64,000 bases of DNA. It comes from Anticarsia gemmatalis. Its lineage: Eukaryota > Arthropoda > Insecta > Lepidoptera > Erebidae. Each line of letters begins with the position of its first letter. Within the stretch, counting starts at the first letter, position 1. Below the pieces are notes generated by a model that had not been told where the DNA came from, did no database searches, and worked only from the letters and a program-made list of their open reading frames with translations. The position numbers were made by a program, and so were the translations under genes. Positions 12,812 through 23,999 of this stretch are shown here, piece by piece. The stretch is from contig NC_134751.1 in the NCBI RefSeq assembly GCF_050436995.1, forward strand, positions 3,968,001-4,032,000. Direction: 5' to 3'.

Positions 12812-13152
12812 AATAATGTCCTCCGGCCGATATACGGCTACGGCGGTCAGTTTCATTGAAACTGGCCACCTGTGCAGGACTTTGTTTACAGTGTCCAAGT
12901 GTGTGCACAATACACAGGTATACTCTCTATTCCATCACTCTCATAGTCTGGTGGGACGGATAACCGACACGACCAGTAAGAGGTCAGGCGCAGGACCGGC
13001 GGCTTTACGTGCTCTCCGAGGCACGGAGGTCTTCGACCTTAACTTCCCAACTCCGGGCAATCTCTAAGAAATTCTTAGCAGAAAATCTCAGAGAAGACTT
13101 TTTGGCCCGACCCAGGATTCGAACCCGAGACCTCTCTACCGACCGCGCCAAT
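12812..13152 (-). mobile_element. tRNA-derived SINE (family 1)
   Basis: It is closely similar to 4718-5076 over nearly its whole length, including the head ggattcgaacccgagacctc. The right end is slightly truncated (cgaccgcgcca). Confidence 0.75.
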
Positions 13153-13443
13153 AAACATAAGAAGAAAATAAAGATATCAGACACCCGAAAATCTACCGCA
13201 TCGTATGATTCTCGTTTTATTTCAAAACAAACCTACAATGTGATAAACTAAAACATTAAAACAAAACATACAGGTTGATATTTACTCAAATTTATCCTCT
13301 TACGTTTTTTGTTGAAATCAAAATAGATTTTTTTACCCGCTAGTGTTAAAGGTGAAATCCTACACCTAAATTTATGGTACACCTACAACAAAGTAATTTA
13401 TATAATCCAATGATTGACTGGTAGAGACTACCTTGATGCACTA

Positions 13444-13568
13444 ACCTCCGGTTTCTGAGGTAGGTACATTAAGCGGTAGTTTATCTATTCAATAGCGTTC
13501 TTTTTGTATGTGTTTAAACGCTATTGAATAGATAAACTACCTCTAAATGTACCTCAGAAACCGGGGGT
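13444..13568. mobile_element. Palindromic MITE
   Basis: A near-perfect hairpin about 120 bp long: ccggtttctgaggta at the left and tacctcagaaaccgg at the right, with gataaactacc arms meeting in the middle. The same family recurs at 13700-13816 and 18500-18613. Confidence 0.8.
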
Positions 13569-13699
13569 AAGTCCACCTATGCATTACTATACATAAAGTT
13601 TAAATAAACTACCGTTACTGAGTGACTGGCTGACTGATGGATAACGGACAGCCGAAACTATTAAGCGTATAAAAATGTAATTTGGTGTGAAGAGTGTTT

Positions 13700-13816
13700 A
13701 GCCCCCGGTTTCTGATTTACATTTAGAGGTAGTTTATCTGTTCAATAGCGTTTAAACTTGTATAAAAAACCCCTATTGATTAGATAAACTACCACTAAAT
13801 GTACTCATAAACCGGA
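13700..13816. mobile_element. Palindromic MITE, second copy
   Basis: It has the same arms as 13444-13568 (ggtttctgatttacatttag ... taaatgtactcataaaccgg), slightly more diverged. Two copies 130 bp apart suggest nested or hot-spot insertion. Confidence 0.75.
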
Positions 13817-14929
13817 CATAGGAAGTGTAGAGGAGCATTAAGAAAGGATTTTTGGAAATTCCCGAAAGAAGTGAAATTCCACACGGGCGAGTCGCGGGCG
13901 ACCAGCTGCTAAATAAATATTATAAGACTATGTAATACTACAATGACTATTACACAGAGAATATGAATAAAAACTTGTATGTTACGATAACTACCTCTAC
14001 ATACGTATGTTACATTACCATACAAGCTCTTAAATTAGCGCATTCTTGTCAGTAAACTTGAACAACAACTTTACTCAAAATAAAAGGACCCATTCAACGA
14101 CACAAAGATTCTTTCTCTGTTCAATGTATTTTAACGGAGTTTATAATAATATTATCTCTATCTCATTATCTGTTTATGTATACTGCAATGCACATTCAGA
14201 AATAATTGAGAATTGAGATTATAAAATATTACCTTTAACATTCAATTTGAAAGAAAAAGGGCAACCAAGAGAGGTTATTGCCCTCGACGAAAAACATATC
14301 CTTTAATGTGACATGAAGAGGTTTATGTTTTAAAGAAGGCCACGCGGTTCAAATTACAACAACTTGTTGTATCTACAGACTACTCACCTTGTGTACATAA
14401 ACTAAATATCACAATTAAAACTATAAACAAACTAAAAATGTCCAATCTCATTGTGGCACGGATTTATTTACACTTGATAAAAGTCGGAACACTATACATC
14501 TGTTGCACATAATGCAGGAAAAACTGTGTTTATTTGATTTTTATCAATACTGTATGATACAGCTTCATTCTGCTAATGAGAAGAACTATGTGCCGCGTAA
14601 TGCTAACTTCACTTTGATAATAACGCCATCTGCTAGCGAACAGAGGAACTACATAGTATAAAATCCTGCTGTCGGAAATGTTTACTTACGGTATTTTTTT
14701 TTTTTTTGCTTTTGGAAATACCAATGATGATAGACTATTGAATATTCCGTTTATTATAGAATTATAGATTTGTAACATGCGGTTGGTTTCAGATTAATCA
14801 AACGGTTTTATTTTATGACATTTATTAACTGACTTGATAGTATGTATTAATTGTTTACTAGTAATGTCTGAATGATTAAAATGTGAATAGAAAGAGGCCA
14901 AAAACGCGCAAGCTTTTTTTCGAAACATA
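13817..14929. other. Intergenic, nothing recognised
   Basis: AT-rich DNA with a poly-T run at about 14695-14707. No coding exon or repeat family can be supported. Confidence 0.4.
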
Positions 14930-15000
14930 AAACTAGTCTAACAATAGATTGAAATTATTATTCTGAAAATAATAATTTCAATCTATCGTTAGACTAGTTT
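14930..15000. repeat. Near-perfect 33 bp-arm palindrome
   Basis: The left arm 14930-14962 and right arm 14968-15000 are reverse complements with one mismatch (aactagtctaac a/g atagattgaa...). The loop is about 5 nt. It could be a minimal foldback element. Confidence 0.8.
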
Positions 15001-16394
15001 CAAAATCAATTTAGTAAGAGTTTTTATTACACTAAACTTGTAAACAACGTTTGTAAATAATTGAACGCACATCAATTTATTTTTGTTAATTAAGTGACAA
15101 TCCTGAGTAAAATTAAATGTATAGGTATTTCGATAATAATCATATGTCGATTCAAATTAGCTTGATGAGAAAATCTTATGTACTATCGAACCAACTGAAT
15201 CATGACCCATTTTGCCGATAATTCGCTTGACACCGTCAAAACAGTAAGAATTTCATCTCTGTCGTCAAAGTTGCACTTAGGACATTTTAAACATGAATAG
15301 GACTGTGTTATGATGTATTACGATTACAGACCACTTTGACCTTTGTTATTACAGTACGTAGATACGTTTTCGATAAATCACTCTTAATTTGAATCTAGAA
15401 TGTAAATAGTCTAAACTCTTTTCACTACGAAAAAACCTATTTGTGTCAAATATCAAATAGCACGTCATTTAGAAATCTGTGAAACGATTAGGGTAACCAC
15501 TATAGTCATTGCCCATCATACAGTGATTGCCAATGTTAAGGAATAATACGTTTATTTTAATTTCTAAAGTAACCAGTTCAAATTAATTGCGATATATGTC
15601 ACTTTTAGAATATTGTGACGACGTTTGTGCGATAGGTGTGTAGTTCGAAAAGAGTAAGAGTAAGAAAGTAAGTTTGTTGCAATATTTGTTAAGGATAACA
15701 CATTTGAATTAACAGTATTCGCCAGTATTTCTGGTTTTTAAGTGTTTTATATGGAATTAGTATAAAGTTGTTGAAACATGATGTTTTTTTAAAGGAAGAA
15801 TATTTAAGTTGCGTTTATAATAGAGTTTATGTCAATGTTTTCTAAATAAAGATAGGTACTATTGACCAAAATTGTGTATCATTTCCTTATCCGGGTAATA
15901 ACTATGCTGGTTACCCTATATTATTTAAATTTTTATAGTTACATTATTTCCTATAATGGCCGAATAAACCATGTCCTGAGTGGGTATCGAACCCACTCCT
16001 GACGCGTCGCAGTCGTAACATCAACCCACTACGCCACGGAGCCTGTTGAAAACGGTAGCAAAGCATTATTGTATTGGCGCACAAAGATTTGTCGCAATAG
16101 TGACAGATAACAAATTCATCACCAAGGAAACATAGGATCAAGCCAATTTCGACCTACGCGTATATAGACGTTTTTTAGAAAATGAGCACATGGTGGGTCA
16201 TGATTCAGTTTGTTCGATAGTACATACGTCATCTGGATGTACGTTATAGTGTTTTATCGGTTCATATGGTGTATCTATTTATTTAATTATTATATTATAA
16301 TGTTAAAAATATTTAAAACTCATACTTTACATACAGCCTGAGGGAAAAATCATAGCAAAAAACTATTCACCATCGATTTACAGAGATATAATAA
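15001..16394. other. Intergenic with a tRNA-like SINE head
   Basis: At about 15955-16032, on the minus strand, a tRNA-like sequence (gtggcgtagtggg A-box-like, gggttcgatacccact B-box-like) is most likely a SINE head rather than a tRNA gene. The rest is AT-rich with no recognised feature. Confidence 0.4.
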
Positions 16395-16700
16395 GTGCAG
16401 TGGTCTAGGTCGCCATGCCAATACCATTGCGTCGGAAGATCGTAGGCTCGATTCCCACACGGAGAGCAATTATTTATGCGAAAAAGAAAAAAGAAGAAAG
16501 CTGAAATGGGATTGGGCAGGCCACGTCAGCCATATGCATCGCAATAGATGGGCACGGATCAGCATTCAATGGGTGCCTACAGAGGGAGGTCGCCGTCAAG
16601 GCAGACCCAAGAAACGCTAGCGTGACGAACTAGATGCTGGATAAAAATTGGGGAGGCCTTTGGTCAGCAGTAGGACCGTGCAGGCTAAAATAAAAATGTA
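16395..16700 (+). mobile_element. SINE head fused to LINE ORF2 3' remnant
   Basis: First a tRNA-like head (agtggtctaggtcgccatgc ... gctcgattcccacac). Then follows a degenerate frame reading W-x-GHV-x-x-M near its start and GRRQGRP further on, the usual C-terminal tail of non-LTR retrotransposon polyproteins. It contains stops. Confidence 0.5.
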
Positions 16701-16902
16701 CTTGACACACCTCCTGTGAAACAACATGCCCTATTTTATTTACTGCACCTATATTTTTAATTATCCTTAATCAAAAAAGTACAATCAATCAAGTGTGTTA
16801 TTGTGCCGATAATATTTTATCATAATGACCTATTTCGTGTTAATCAGGCTATATCTCTTAATTATTTATTTTGTTTCCGCTAGTATCCTTGTACCTAAAT
16901 GA

Positions 16903-16910
16903 TATATAAA
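16903..16910 (+). promoter_or_regulatory. TATA box of X-tox gene A
   Basis: TATATAAA lies about 70 bp before the start codon, with an initiator-like TCATT about 30 bp downstream. Unlike the other six genes of the cluster, no kappaB-like element is visible in the 100 bp upstream. Confidence 0.6.
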
Positions 16911-16978
16911 ATGCCCAGAATCATTCGAAAAGCATTCATTACAACTTATCCAGGGTATCTGGCAGGTTGTAAGGGAAA

Positions 16979-19900
16979 ATGTGTTCCAAAATTATATTTT
17001 TCGTTGCGACGGTTTGCGTCGTCAACGCTTCAGTGATAACAAGCAATGTTCTTAATGGTAAATATTGGTTTTTACTATTTTATTCTTTTCATTATTTAAG
17101 GCGCCCATAGCCAGTTGCACTCATCGATCAGTAAACGATCTGTGGGTTTAGCAACCCTTAGCGCGGTCATTCAATAAAATAATGGGTGACAACATTTGAA
17201 TTGGGCGTCTCTGTGCTTCGGAGGGCACGTAAAACGTCAGTCCCGGTTGTTGTCAATTACGATAGCAGTCGTTAAGCCACGTCATAGCCTCCGGGCGGCT
17301 TGAACGACTTTGACACTAGGTTGACCACTAACCATACGATAAGAAGAAGACTTCTAAGACCTTCACTAAATATGTCAATATAATCTACTTTAAAAACGTT
17401 GAATCGTTTAACACTTACCAACATTTAAAATGGTTGATATAACCATTTACCGTTTTTAGGGTTCCGTACCAACGGGTAAAACTGGACCCTGAAAAAAATC
17501 TTGCGCTTTTTTTTCGTTGCCACTATAACAACAAATAAAAACTTAAAAAAAAGCCATGTGCGTGTCTTGTCCGGTTTTTTTAAATATTTGTATTTAATGT
17601 TTCTGCCTAGCTTATTACACAAACGTACCAATTTTATTTGGAACCTCTGAATTTTTTTGGTAACTTAATTGACATATTTTTGAATTAGGTAGTATTGATT
17701 ATTCCGTTAATTTTTAGATGATGCCTCAGTTTCCAAAGAGTCAAAGCAATTCTGCAACAACAGCGATTGTAATCGTCGCTGCATAAATTTAGGATGGCGC
17801 GGAGGCGGCTCTTGTGTCAACAACCAATGTGTGTGCAGAATATCCAGACCATTCGAAGGTATAAACATTATTTTATTACTAGCTGACCCGCGCAACTTCG
17901 CTTGCGTCACATAAGAGAGAATGAGTCAAATTTTTCCCCGTTTTTGTAAAAAAAAATATTGCTACTCTGCTTCTATTGGTCGTAGAGTGATGATATATAG
18001 CCTTCCTCGATAAATGCACTATCTAACACTGAAATAATTTTTCAAATCGAACCAGTAGTTCCTGAGATTAGCGCATTCAAACAAACAAACAAACTCTTCA
18101 GCTTTATAATATTAGTATAGATTTCAACCTATGTTTTTTATATTTAGAGCAAGACATTACTGTCGTATAGGCTCATGTCAAACATCTAAAATAAAAAAAA
18201 CTTAATCAATAATTTAGTTCTATAGAAATGACAGAAAGGACACAAATTCTTTCATCTAAAAACTTCATACAGGACTCGGTGGTGGTACGAAAGCCCCTTA
18301 GTCTTGTCTTACTCTATCTCCCCTATGATTTTCTATAAATGGTTATTACTTTTGATTCACAGACGACCTCCAGAGCATCAATGAAGTTGAAGAAAATGAA
18401 ATATTACTTGAATCAGATGGTCAGTGTAACTCTTTTCATACACTTTTCACAAATGCCGCTTAATTTTTTTTAGCAATATAGCATGACGTCGGACGTAACT
18501 AACCCCCGATTTCTGAGGTACATTTAGCGGTAGTTTCTCTATTCGCTAGCGTAAACTGATATAAAAAGCTATTGAATAGATAAACTACCGCTAAATGTAC
18601 TCAGAAACCAGTTAAAAGTTGAATGTTTTTCTCTCTATTTCTGTATCCCGACTTTACGCGACGCTATTGTACAATATGAACCGTCTCCAATAGACGTTCC
18701 TATTGCTACAACACCATTTGATTTACTATAGTCGAAACTATCGTCAAATAAACCTGTGTCCTTTCAAATTACTTAAAATAAACAATTTTGCGAAATACGG
18801 TAGTGACGCTGATCAAATTTCCACATAAAACTTGTTGATGACTAATCGTTTGCAGAGGCGCAATTCTCTATCACTATCGACTACCGGCAAGCTATCAACA
18901 AAAGTACGAAAGTCTTATTGATCTAAACTATTGGCCGATAATATTAGGAAATCGTCGCACAGACGTCACACAATTTATAAATGACCATTCATTATACGAA
19001 CTTTAGTGTTAAATCACAGCATATTATATTTGTTTTTACCTGACTTTTATTTCCAGGTCCTATTTCCGCTCCTGAGGAGTCCGCCCGCAGTTGCAACGAC
19101 GTTGCATGTCATCGAGACTGTTTGAGAAGAGGCTTCCGCGGTGGCTCTTGTAGACACGGTGTTTGTCAATGTAGACTTATGAAAACAGCTGAAGGTATTT
19201 AGTACGAATTAGCAACTATAACATATAATTGACTTAATTCTTATCTTCAATGTAAAAATGGTAATTGTAACTGTCGGCTGAATATTAGTAGCCATTTTCT
19301 ATTACTATCCACTACCGAAATTCCGATTAGCGCCTCTAGTGGGCACCTATCAAAATGATAGGTATGGAATGGTAGGAACAATTTTTGTAGTGCATTTAAA
19401 ATGTCAAACTCTTGTTACTCGATCGTACCAACTGCAAAGAATCGCACTACAATTGTAGCAATTTTTTATATCTGACGTTTCAACCTTATCAAGAAGTATA
19501 TGTAAAATTTCATTCATTATTCAGTATAAGAGATTTTTCAATGCGTTTTTCGTTTTCTGACCTTAATTCTTTTACAATGCTTTTTTCCTAGATGATCTGC
19601 CGATTGCCAACGAGCTTGAAGAAAATGACTCCTTGGTAAACGCAGAATCCAAGCAATTCTGCAACAATCATGATTGTAATCGTCGCTGCATCAATTTAGG
19701 ATGGCGCGGAGGCGGCTCTTGTGTCAACAACCAATGTGTGTGCAGAATATCCAGACCATTCGAAGGTATGAAGCATTACAAAGCTATTTCAATTGTATCC
19801 CGGTTCTCACTCGCGTGAAACGTGATTAGTGACGGTAAAAGTCCGTATTACTGTTTAACAATTAAATGCAATGAGTCATGCGTCAATGTATTAGTGGATA

Positions 19901-21272
19901 CAAGGGATTAGGGCTTGTGTGATTTTTGCTTAGGACCCTAAGACTCCGGTGCCCACTATAGGCACGACACGGCAAGTCAACCCACACACCAGACTGACAA
20001 CGCACACTTTGCAATACCTGTTCTGATGTCCTAAAACGTACCTTATTTCTTTCAATATTTGTTTGTTGTTTTTTATAGATGTTGTAGCAACTGTTGAAGA
20101 GTCCAAACAATTCTGCAACAATCATGATTGTAATCGTCGCTGCATCAATTTAGGATGGCGCGGAGGCGGCTCTTGTGTCAACAACCAATGTGTGTGCAGA
20201 ATTTCCAGACCATTCGAAGGTATTAATTACTATTACTACAAAAAAATTTTAGGGCTCCTACACATAGTGCCGGCGGTAGGGCCGCTGGGTGTACGGGTTA
20301 CGCTGCTTCCCGGCGTCATACATTTTTAGCATTCGAGCGATAATGCTGGATGTTGGCAGCTTTAACCAAACTGTTTCGCTGTTTTTGCTCAAGAACTCTA
20401 ACAACTGACGCCCACTATCAGCACGGCCTGACAGGTCTAGCCTATCTAAGTACATCTCGGATTCGAAAGTCTTTAGCAGCCTTAGGGCTATTTTAGACGG
20501 ACCACAACAATACCGCAACGACAACACGTGGTTGGGTGCATATTCACACGTACCACATTTTGCCGTCGTTATGGACCACGTGTTTCATACTACCAAATCG
20601 CGACCACATCGCAACCACATTTGCAGTGGAAACACCGCTCTTGCATCGTTGCAACTGTTCTAATTTTAAGCTAAAGACAAGGTTTTTTGCAATGATTTCC
20701 TAAATAACAACTTGGTATTGGTGAGAACTCCTTGACAATAACTGCCGTCAACGCCTGCCGCAAAAACGCGGAAAGGTTCTTTGCCGTCATAACCTTTTTT
20801 AGAGACATCTTCTGCATTAAGAATTGGTCTTGTGTCGCGAGGACATTTACAAACATACAAACAACGGACACAAAGTACAACCAAACCCGAAACAATTATT
20901 CGTGGATCGCACAAATAATTGTTCCGTTTGGGAATCCAACCCACGACCTCCCGACGCAATCGTAGCGGCGGGGCGACCTAAACCACTGGGCCATGGAGGC
21001 AGTCAAAACAACGTTTATTCAAAATTAGAACTCTTATCTCCCTAAAAACTACGATATCTTCTAGCATTACCCATTCAATTCGCTTAAACCGGTTAAAAAA
21101 CCAATTCAGGACATTTTTCTTATTCATTTCAGAAGTTTTACCGGTAATTGAAGAATCTAAACAATTTTGCAACAACAGTGACTGTTATCGTCGCTGCATA
21201 AGCTTAGGATGGAGCTCAGGCGGCACATGTATTCACGACCACTGTGTTTGCTTGGGCTTGGGATTTCCATAA
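16979..21272 (+). CDS. X-tox: X-tox gene A: secreted protein with five CSab motifs
   Basis: A predicted secreted, defensin-derived multi-domain immune protein of the lepidopteran X-tox family, about 289 residues. Exons by splice reading: 16979-17057 (signal peptide, MCSKIIFFVATVCVVNAS), 17718-17858, 18363-18419, 19057-19194, 19592-19765, 20079-20219 and 21133-21272. All junctions are phase 1. Exons 2, 4, 5, 6 and 7 each carry one CSab motif, C-x4-C-x3-C-x9/10-C-x4-C-x-C with a GG(S/T)C gamma-core-like segment; exon 3 is an acidic spacer. Exons 2, 5 and 6 are almost identical. The stop TAA sits directly before the last donor, where sister exons read GAA-G|GT, and a 3' UTR exon follows at about 22541. 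X-tox members studied elsewhere show little direct antimicrobial activity, so the function is not settled. Confidence 0.8.
17113..17350 (+). mobile_element. SINE-like repeat in intron 1 of gene A
   Basis: A forward copy of the family seen reversed at 2738-2992: tgcttcggagggcacgtaaa, then cggcttgaacgactttgaca. Confidence 0.65.
17879..18122 (+). mobile_element. 'cttcgcttgcgtcacataag' element in intron 2 of gene A
   Basis: A full copy from ctagctgacccgcgcaactt to taatattagtatagat. It lies 20 bp downstream of the exon 2 donor. Confidence 0.75.
18500..18613. mobile_element. Palindromic MITE in intron 3 of gene A
   Basis: The third copy of the hairpin family (gatttctgaggtacatttag ... taaatgtactcagaaacc). 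Confidence 0.75.
20822..21003 (-). mobile_element. tRNA-derived SINE (family 3) in intron 6 of gene A
   Basis: A reverse copy: ttgtgtcgcgaggacattta ... cccacgacctcccgacgcaa ... cactgggccatggaggca. The forward head reads like a tRNA with A and B boxes. Related copies lie at 22338-22508, 28188-28360 and 35673-35812. Confidence 0.7.
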
Positions 21273-21564
21273 GGTACTATTTTTAATACCAACATGTTTT
21301 AATTTATTTACAATTTAAATTTATCTCTTCTGTAGGAGGTAAAGTACCATACACTTTTCGGCGCATATTACTATTCTTTTAGTATTTATTTCATGCATGC
21401 TTAAAAATGAAAAATAACTTTTTCTTTCAATATTTATTTATTTACGAAATGCATTCACATCTTTCCGGTTACTTTTTCATTTATGCAAATACAAATGAAT
21501 CAAAGTGAGTACCCGCACAACTTTCGAAAGCCAAACTTAATTTTACTTACTTATATAACTTACT

Positions 21565-21855
21565 AGCAGAACCGCGCAATTTCGCTTGCGTCACATAAGA
21601 GAAAATTGGTCGTAATTTTCCCCATTCTTGTAACATTTTTTACTGATACTCTGCTCCTATTTGTCCTAGCGTGATGATATAAAATAACTTATAGCTTTCC
21701 TCGATAAATAGGCTCTCTAACACTGAAAGAATTTTCAAATCGGGCCAGTAGTTCCTGAGATTAGCGCGTTCAAACTAACAAACAAACAAACAAACAATCA
21801 AACAAACAAACAATCAAACAAACAAACTCTTCAGCTTTATAATATTAGTATAGAT
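21565..21855 (+). mobile_element. 'cttcgcttgcgtcacataag' element in the 3' UTR intron of gene A
   Basis: A copy with an expanded (CAAA/CAAT)n tract before the 3' end ctttataatattagtataga. Confidence 0.75.
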
Positions 21856-21938
21856 TCGTTTTTTTATAATTTCAATTCAATCAACGGGATAAAATTGTAC
21901 TATACCCGGGCGAAGTTGGGCTACTCTGCTAGTTATAC

Positions 21939-22202
21939 TTACTTACTCCGTTGGCTCAACGACCCAAAATGTGTCTTGGCCCCCGACACGAGAGAACGCC
22001 ACTTTGCCCGATCTTTGGCCACTTTTTGCCAATCACCGGCTTGAAGCTCCCTCAGATCCGCCTCCACTACATCCCTCCAGCGGTATCTTGGGCGCCCGAC
22101 AGGGCGGCGTCCTGTTGGTCGACCCAAGTACGCTCTCTTAACACCACGATCTTCTCGCATTCTCTCGACGTGGCCGAGCCAACGGAGTCTGTGATTCGCA
22201 AA
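21939..22202 (-). mobile_element. Non-LTR retrotransposon ORF2 C-terminal fragment
   Basis: An open minus-strand frame carries the characteristic LINE polyprotein tail: RLRWLGHVERM, then GRPRYRW, then a W-x-x-x-A-x-DR-x-x-WR-x-LV segment ending near THFG. Only the last 85 or so residues are present, so this is a dead 5'-truncated copy inside the gene A 3' UTR intron. Confidence 0.8.
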
Positions 22203-22337
22203 AATGCCGAAATCGAGGAACTCGTAGCCAATCCTGCTAGTTATAAATATAAAATAATTCCACACATATCCTTCTTTTAAAAAAAAAACTTGTTCACACA
22301 CTGTTGCGTTTTATTTTTACAACTACGACTCTTAGAA

Positions 22338-22508
22338 CTCTTGTGTCGCGGGGACTTTACAAACGTAACAACAGCCACAAAGTACCCAGACCCGGAACAA
22401 CATGTGGATCGCACAAATAATTGTCCCGTCGATCATCGAACCTACGACCTCCCGACGCAATGGTAGTGGCGCGGTGACCACCTTAACCAATGCGCCACGG
22501 AGGCCGTC
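22338..22508 (-). mobile_element. tRNA-derived SINE (family 3)
   Basis: A reverse copy (cttgtgtcgcggggacttta ... accaatgcgccacggaggcc). It ends about 30 bp before the acceptor of gene A's last exon. Confidence 0.75.
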
Positions 22509-22540
22509 AAACATTAATGTGATTTTTTTGTTAATTTCAG

Positions 22541-22710
22541 ATGAGTAGCTATGAATAACATCCGTAGTTTGGTTGGAGAACTCTGAAGTATGTTGGATTT
22601 ATTTATTTGACTGAAATCTAACCTTCTTGTACAACAACTGTAGTTTCCAAAAATTGTTAAAGTTGTTATTTTCCTTTTTTTTTATTAATAAACAGTATTT
22701 ATTACGTTTA
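22541..22710 (+). terminator. 3' UTR exon and polyadenylation signal of gene A
   Basis: The acceptor ttaatttcag is followed by atgagtag, which in phase 1 reads D-E-stop, the ancestral C-terminus. AATAAA is at 22687-22692, followed by a T/G-rich tract. A stop gained upstream makes this exon wholly untranslated. Confidence 0.6.
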
Positions 22711-23278
22711 AAATTTTGTTTGTTTCCTTTACTTCTATATTTTTATATATGCGCTAAGAAACAATTTTGATAAATTCTACTCCCAAAGGGATAAAATAGG
22801 GGGTGAGAGTTGGTATGGAACTTTGTCAATTTTGGACCGATGGGGCTGAAACTTTGCATGCATACTACTTTGACGTGAGCATACCCTAAGAAAGGATTTT
22901 GATAAATTCGACCCTTAAGTCTAGGGGATGAAAGTTTGTATGACGCTTAGTGTATTTAAAAAAAAATAGTACGAATCCTTTTCACGCGGACGAAGTCGCA
23001 TGTACGGATCGGGCTGAAATGGCCCGTAGATGTTGTTACACAGGCATCCGCTAAGAAAGGATTTTGATCAATTCTACCCCCAAGGGGATAAAATAGGGGA
23101 TGAAAGTATGTATGAAAATTCGGTCCTTAGTCACAAACCGTGCGGAAAAATCGCTGGCAAAAGCTAGTTTTTCATATTTTTATATGTGGCAGATTTGGTT
23201 CAGCGAAATTATGCGCTTTTGTATGCAATTTTACACTTGTTTGGAACTAACTACTAAAAAGCAATTAATTATAATATA
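22711..23278. repeat. Intergenic diverged repeat
   Basis: Repeated blocks of the type aggattttgataaattc followed by ggggatgaaagt and gaagtcgcatgt look like a diverged tail of the element family at 3012-3235. No gene was seen. Confidence 0.4.
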
Positions 23279-23491
23279 TTAGGTCGGGGAAAAGCCTTTT
23301 CGCATTATAGTATGTATGAACTTGTTATAAAATTTCTTTGGCTTCAAGAATCACAAATGAGTACACGGTTCATTAGGTTTCTTTCAGTGACCTCGTGAGG
23401 TACCCAAATATCGAGCTCTTTTGTGTAAAGAAAAGATTTTATTACAAGTTCATACATACTATAATGCGAAAAGACTTTTTCCCCGACCTAA
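23279..23491. mobile_element. mariner-type MITE with TA target duplication
   Basis: Terminal inverted repeats of about 45 bp (ttaggtcggggaaaagcctt on the left; gactttttccccgacctaa on the right) are flanked by TA on each side (23277-23278 and 23492-23493). The 110 bp interior looks like the antisense end of a mariner transposase, making this an internally deleted copy. Confidence 0.8.
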
Positions 23492-23634
23492 TACTTATTT
23501 GCATACGTCACCAACTGGGCAATTCAAGTCAAGGTTTTATTTGTCAAGAAAGTCAATTGGTATATCTGTTTATTTGTTTTCTTGTAAATTAATCTTAATA
23601 AAGAACCCCGCAGTGGCTGCTTAAGAGCGCGACC

Positions 23635-23790
23635 AATCTATACTAATATTATAAAGCTGAAGAGTTTGTTTGTTTGTTTGAACGCTCTAATCTCAGGAAC
23701 TACTGGTACGATTTGAAAAATTATTTCAGTTTTAGATAGCCCATTTATCGTGGAAGGCTATAGGTTAAAACATCACATAACGAAATTCAG
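23635..23790 (-). mobile_element. Partial 'cttcgcttgcgtcacataag' element
   Basis: A reverse 3' portion beginning atctatactaatattataaa and breaking off after the ggctataggtt block. Confidence 0.65.
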
Positions 23791-23852
23791 CTATTTTGTT
23801 ACATAACTTATTTTGGGTTAAAAAAAAGACAAGTTTTTATTTCAAATGCTAT

Positions 23853-23858
23853 TTTATT
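23853..23858 (-). terminator. Polyadenylation signal of gene B
   Basis: AATAAA on the minus strand (tttatt on the plus), about 145 bp after the gene B stop codon. Confidence 0.6.
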
Positions 23859-23999
23859 CTAAAAAAAAGTAACATTACATTGGTTTAATATACAAAATAA
23901 TTTCTAAGTTAGTCTTTTGGTTCGTTTCTCTTTTAGTACAGTCTTGTAAATACAGTCAACAGAGTAGTTGTCGGTGGACTTATCAGACTCTATGCTTGA

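Noticed and set aside
15955..16032. tRNA-like sequence, minus strand
   Set aside because: A and B box-like motifs are present, but I could not fold a full cloverleaf with a proper acceptor stem, and similar heads occur in the SINE copies. Treated as a SINE head; tRNAscan-SE would decide.
20666..20965. Overlapping frames on both strands near 20.7-21.0 kb
   Set aside because: They run through a tRNA-derived SINE and have no domain or conserved context.
21951..22280. 109-codon plus-strand frame
   Set aside because: Antisense shadow of the LINE ORF2 fragment on the minus strand.
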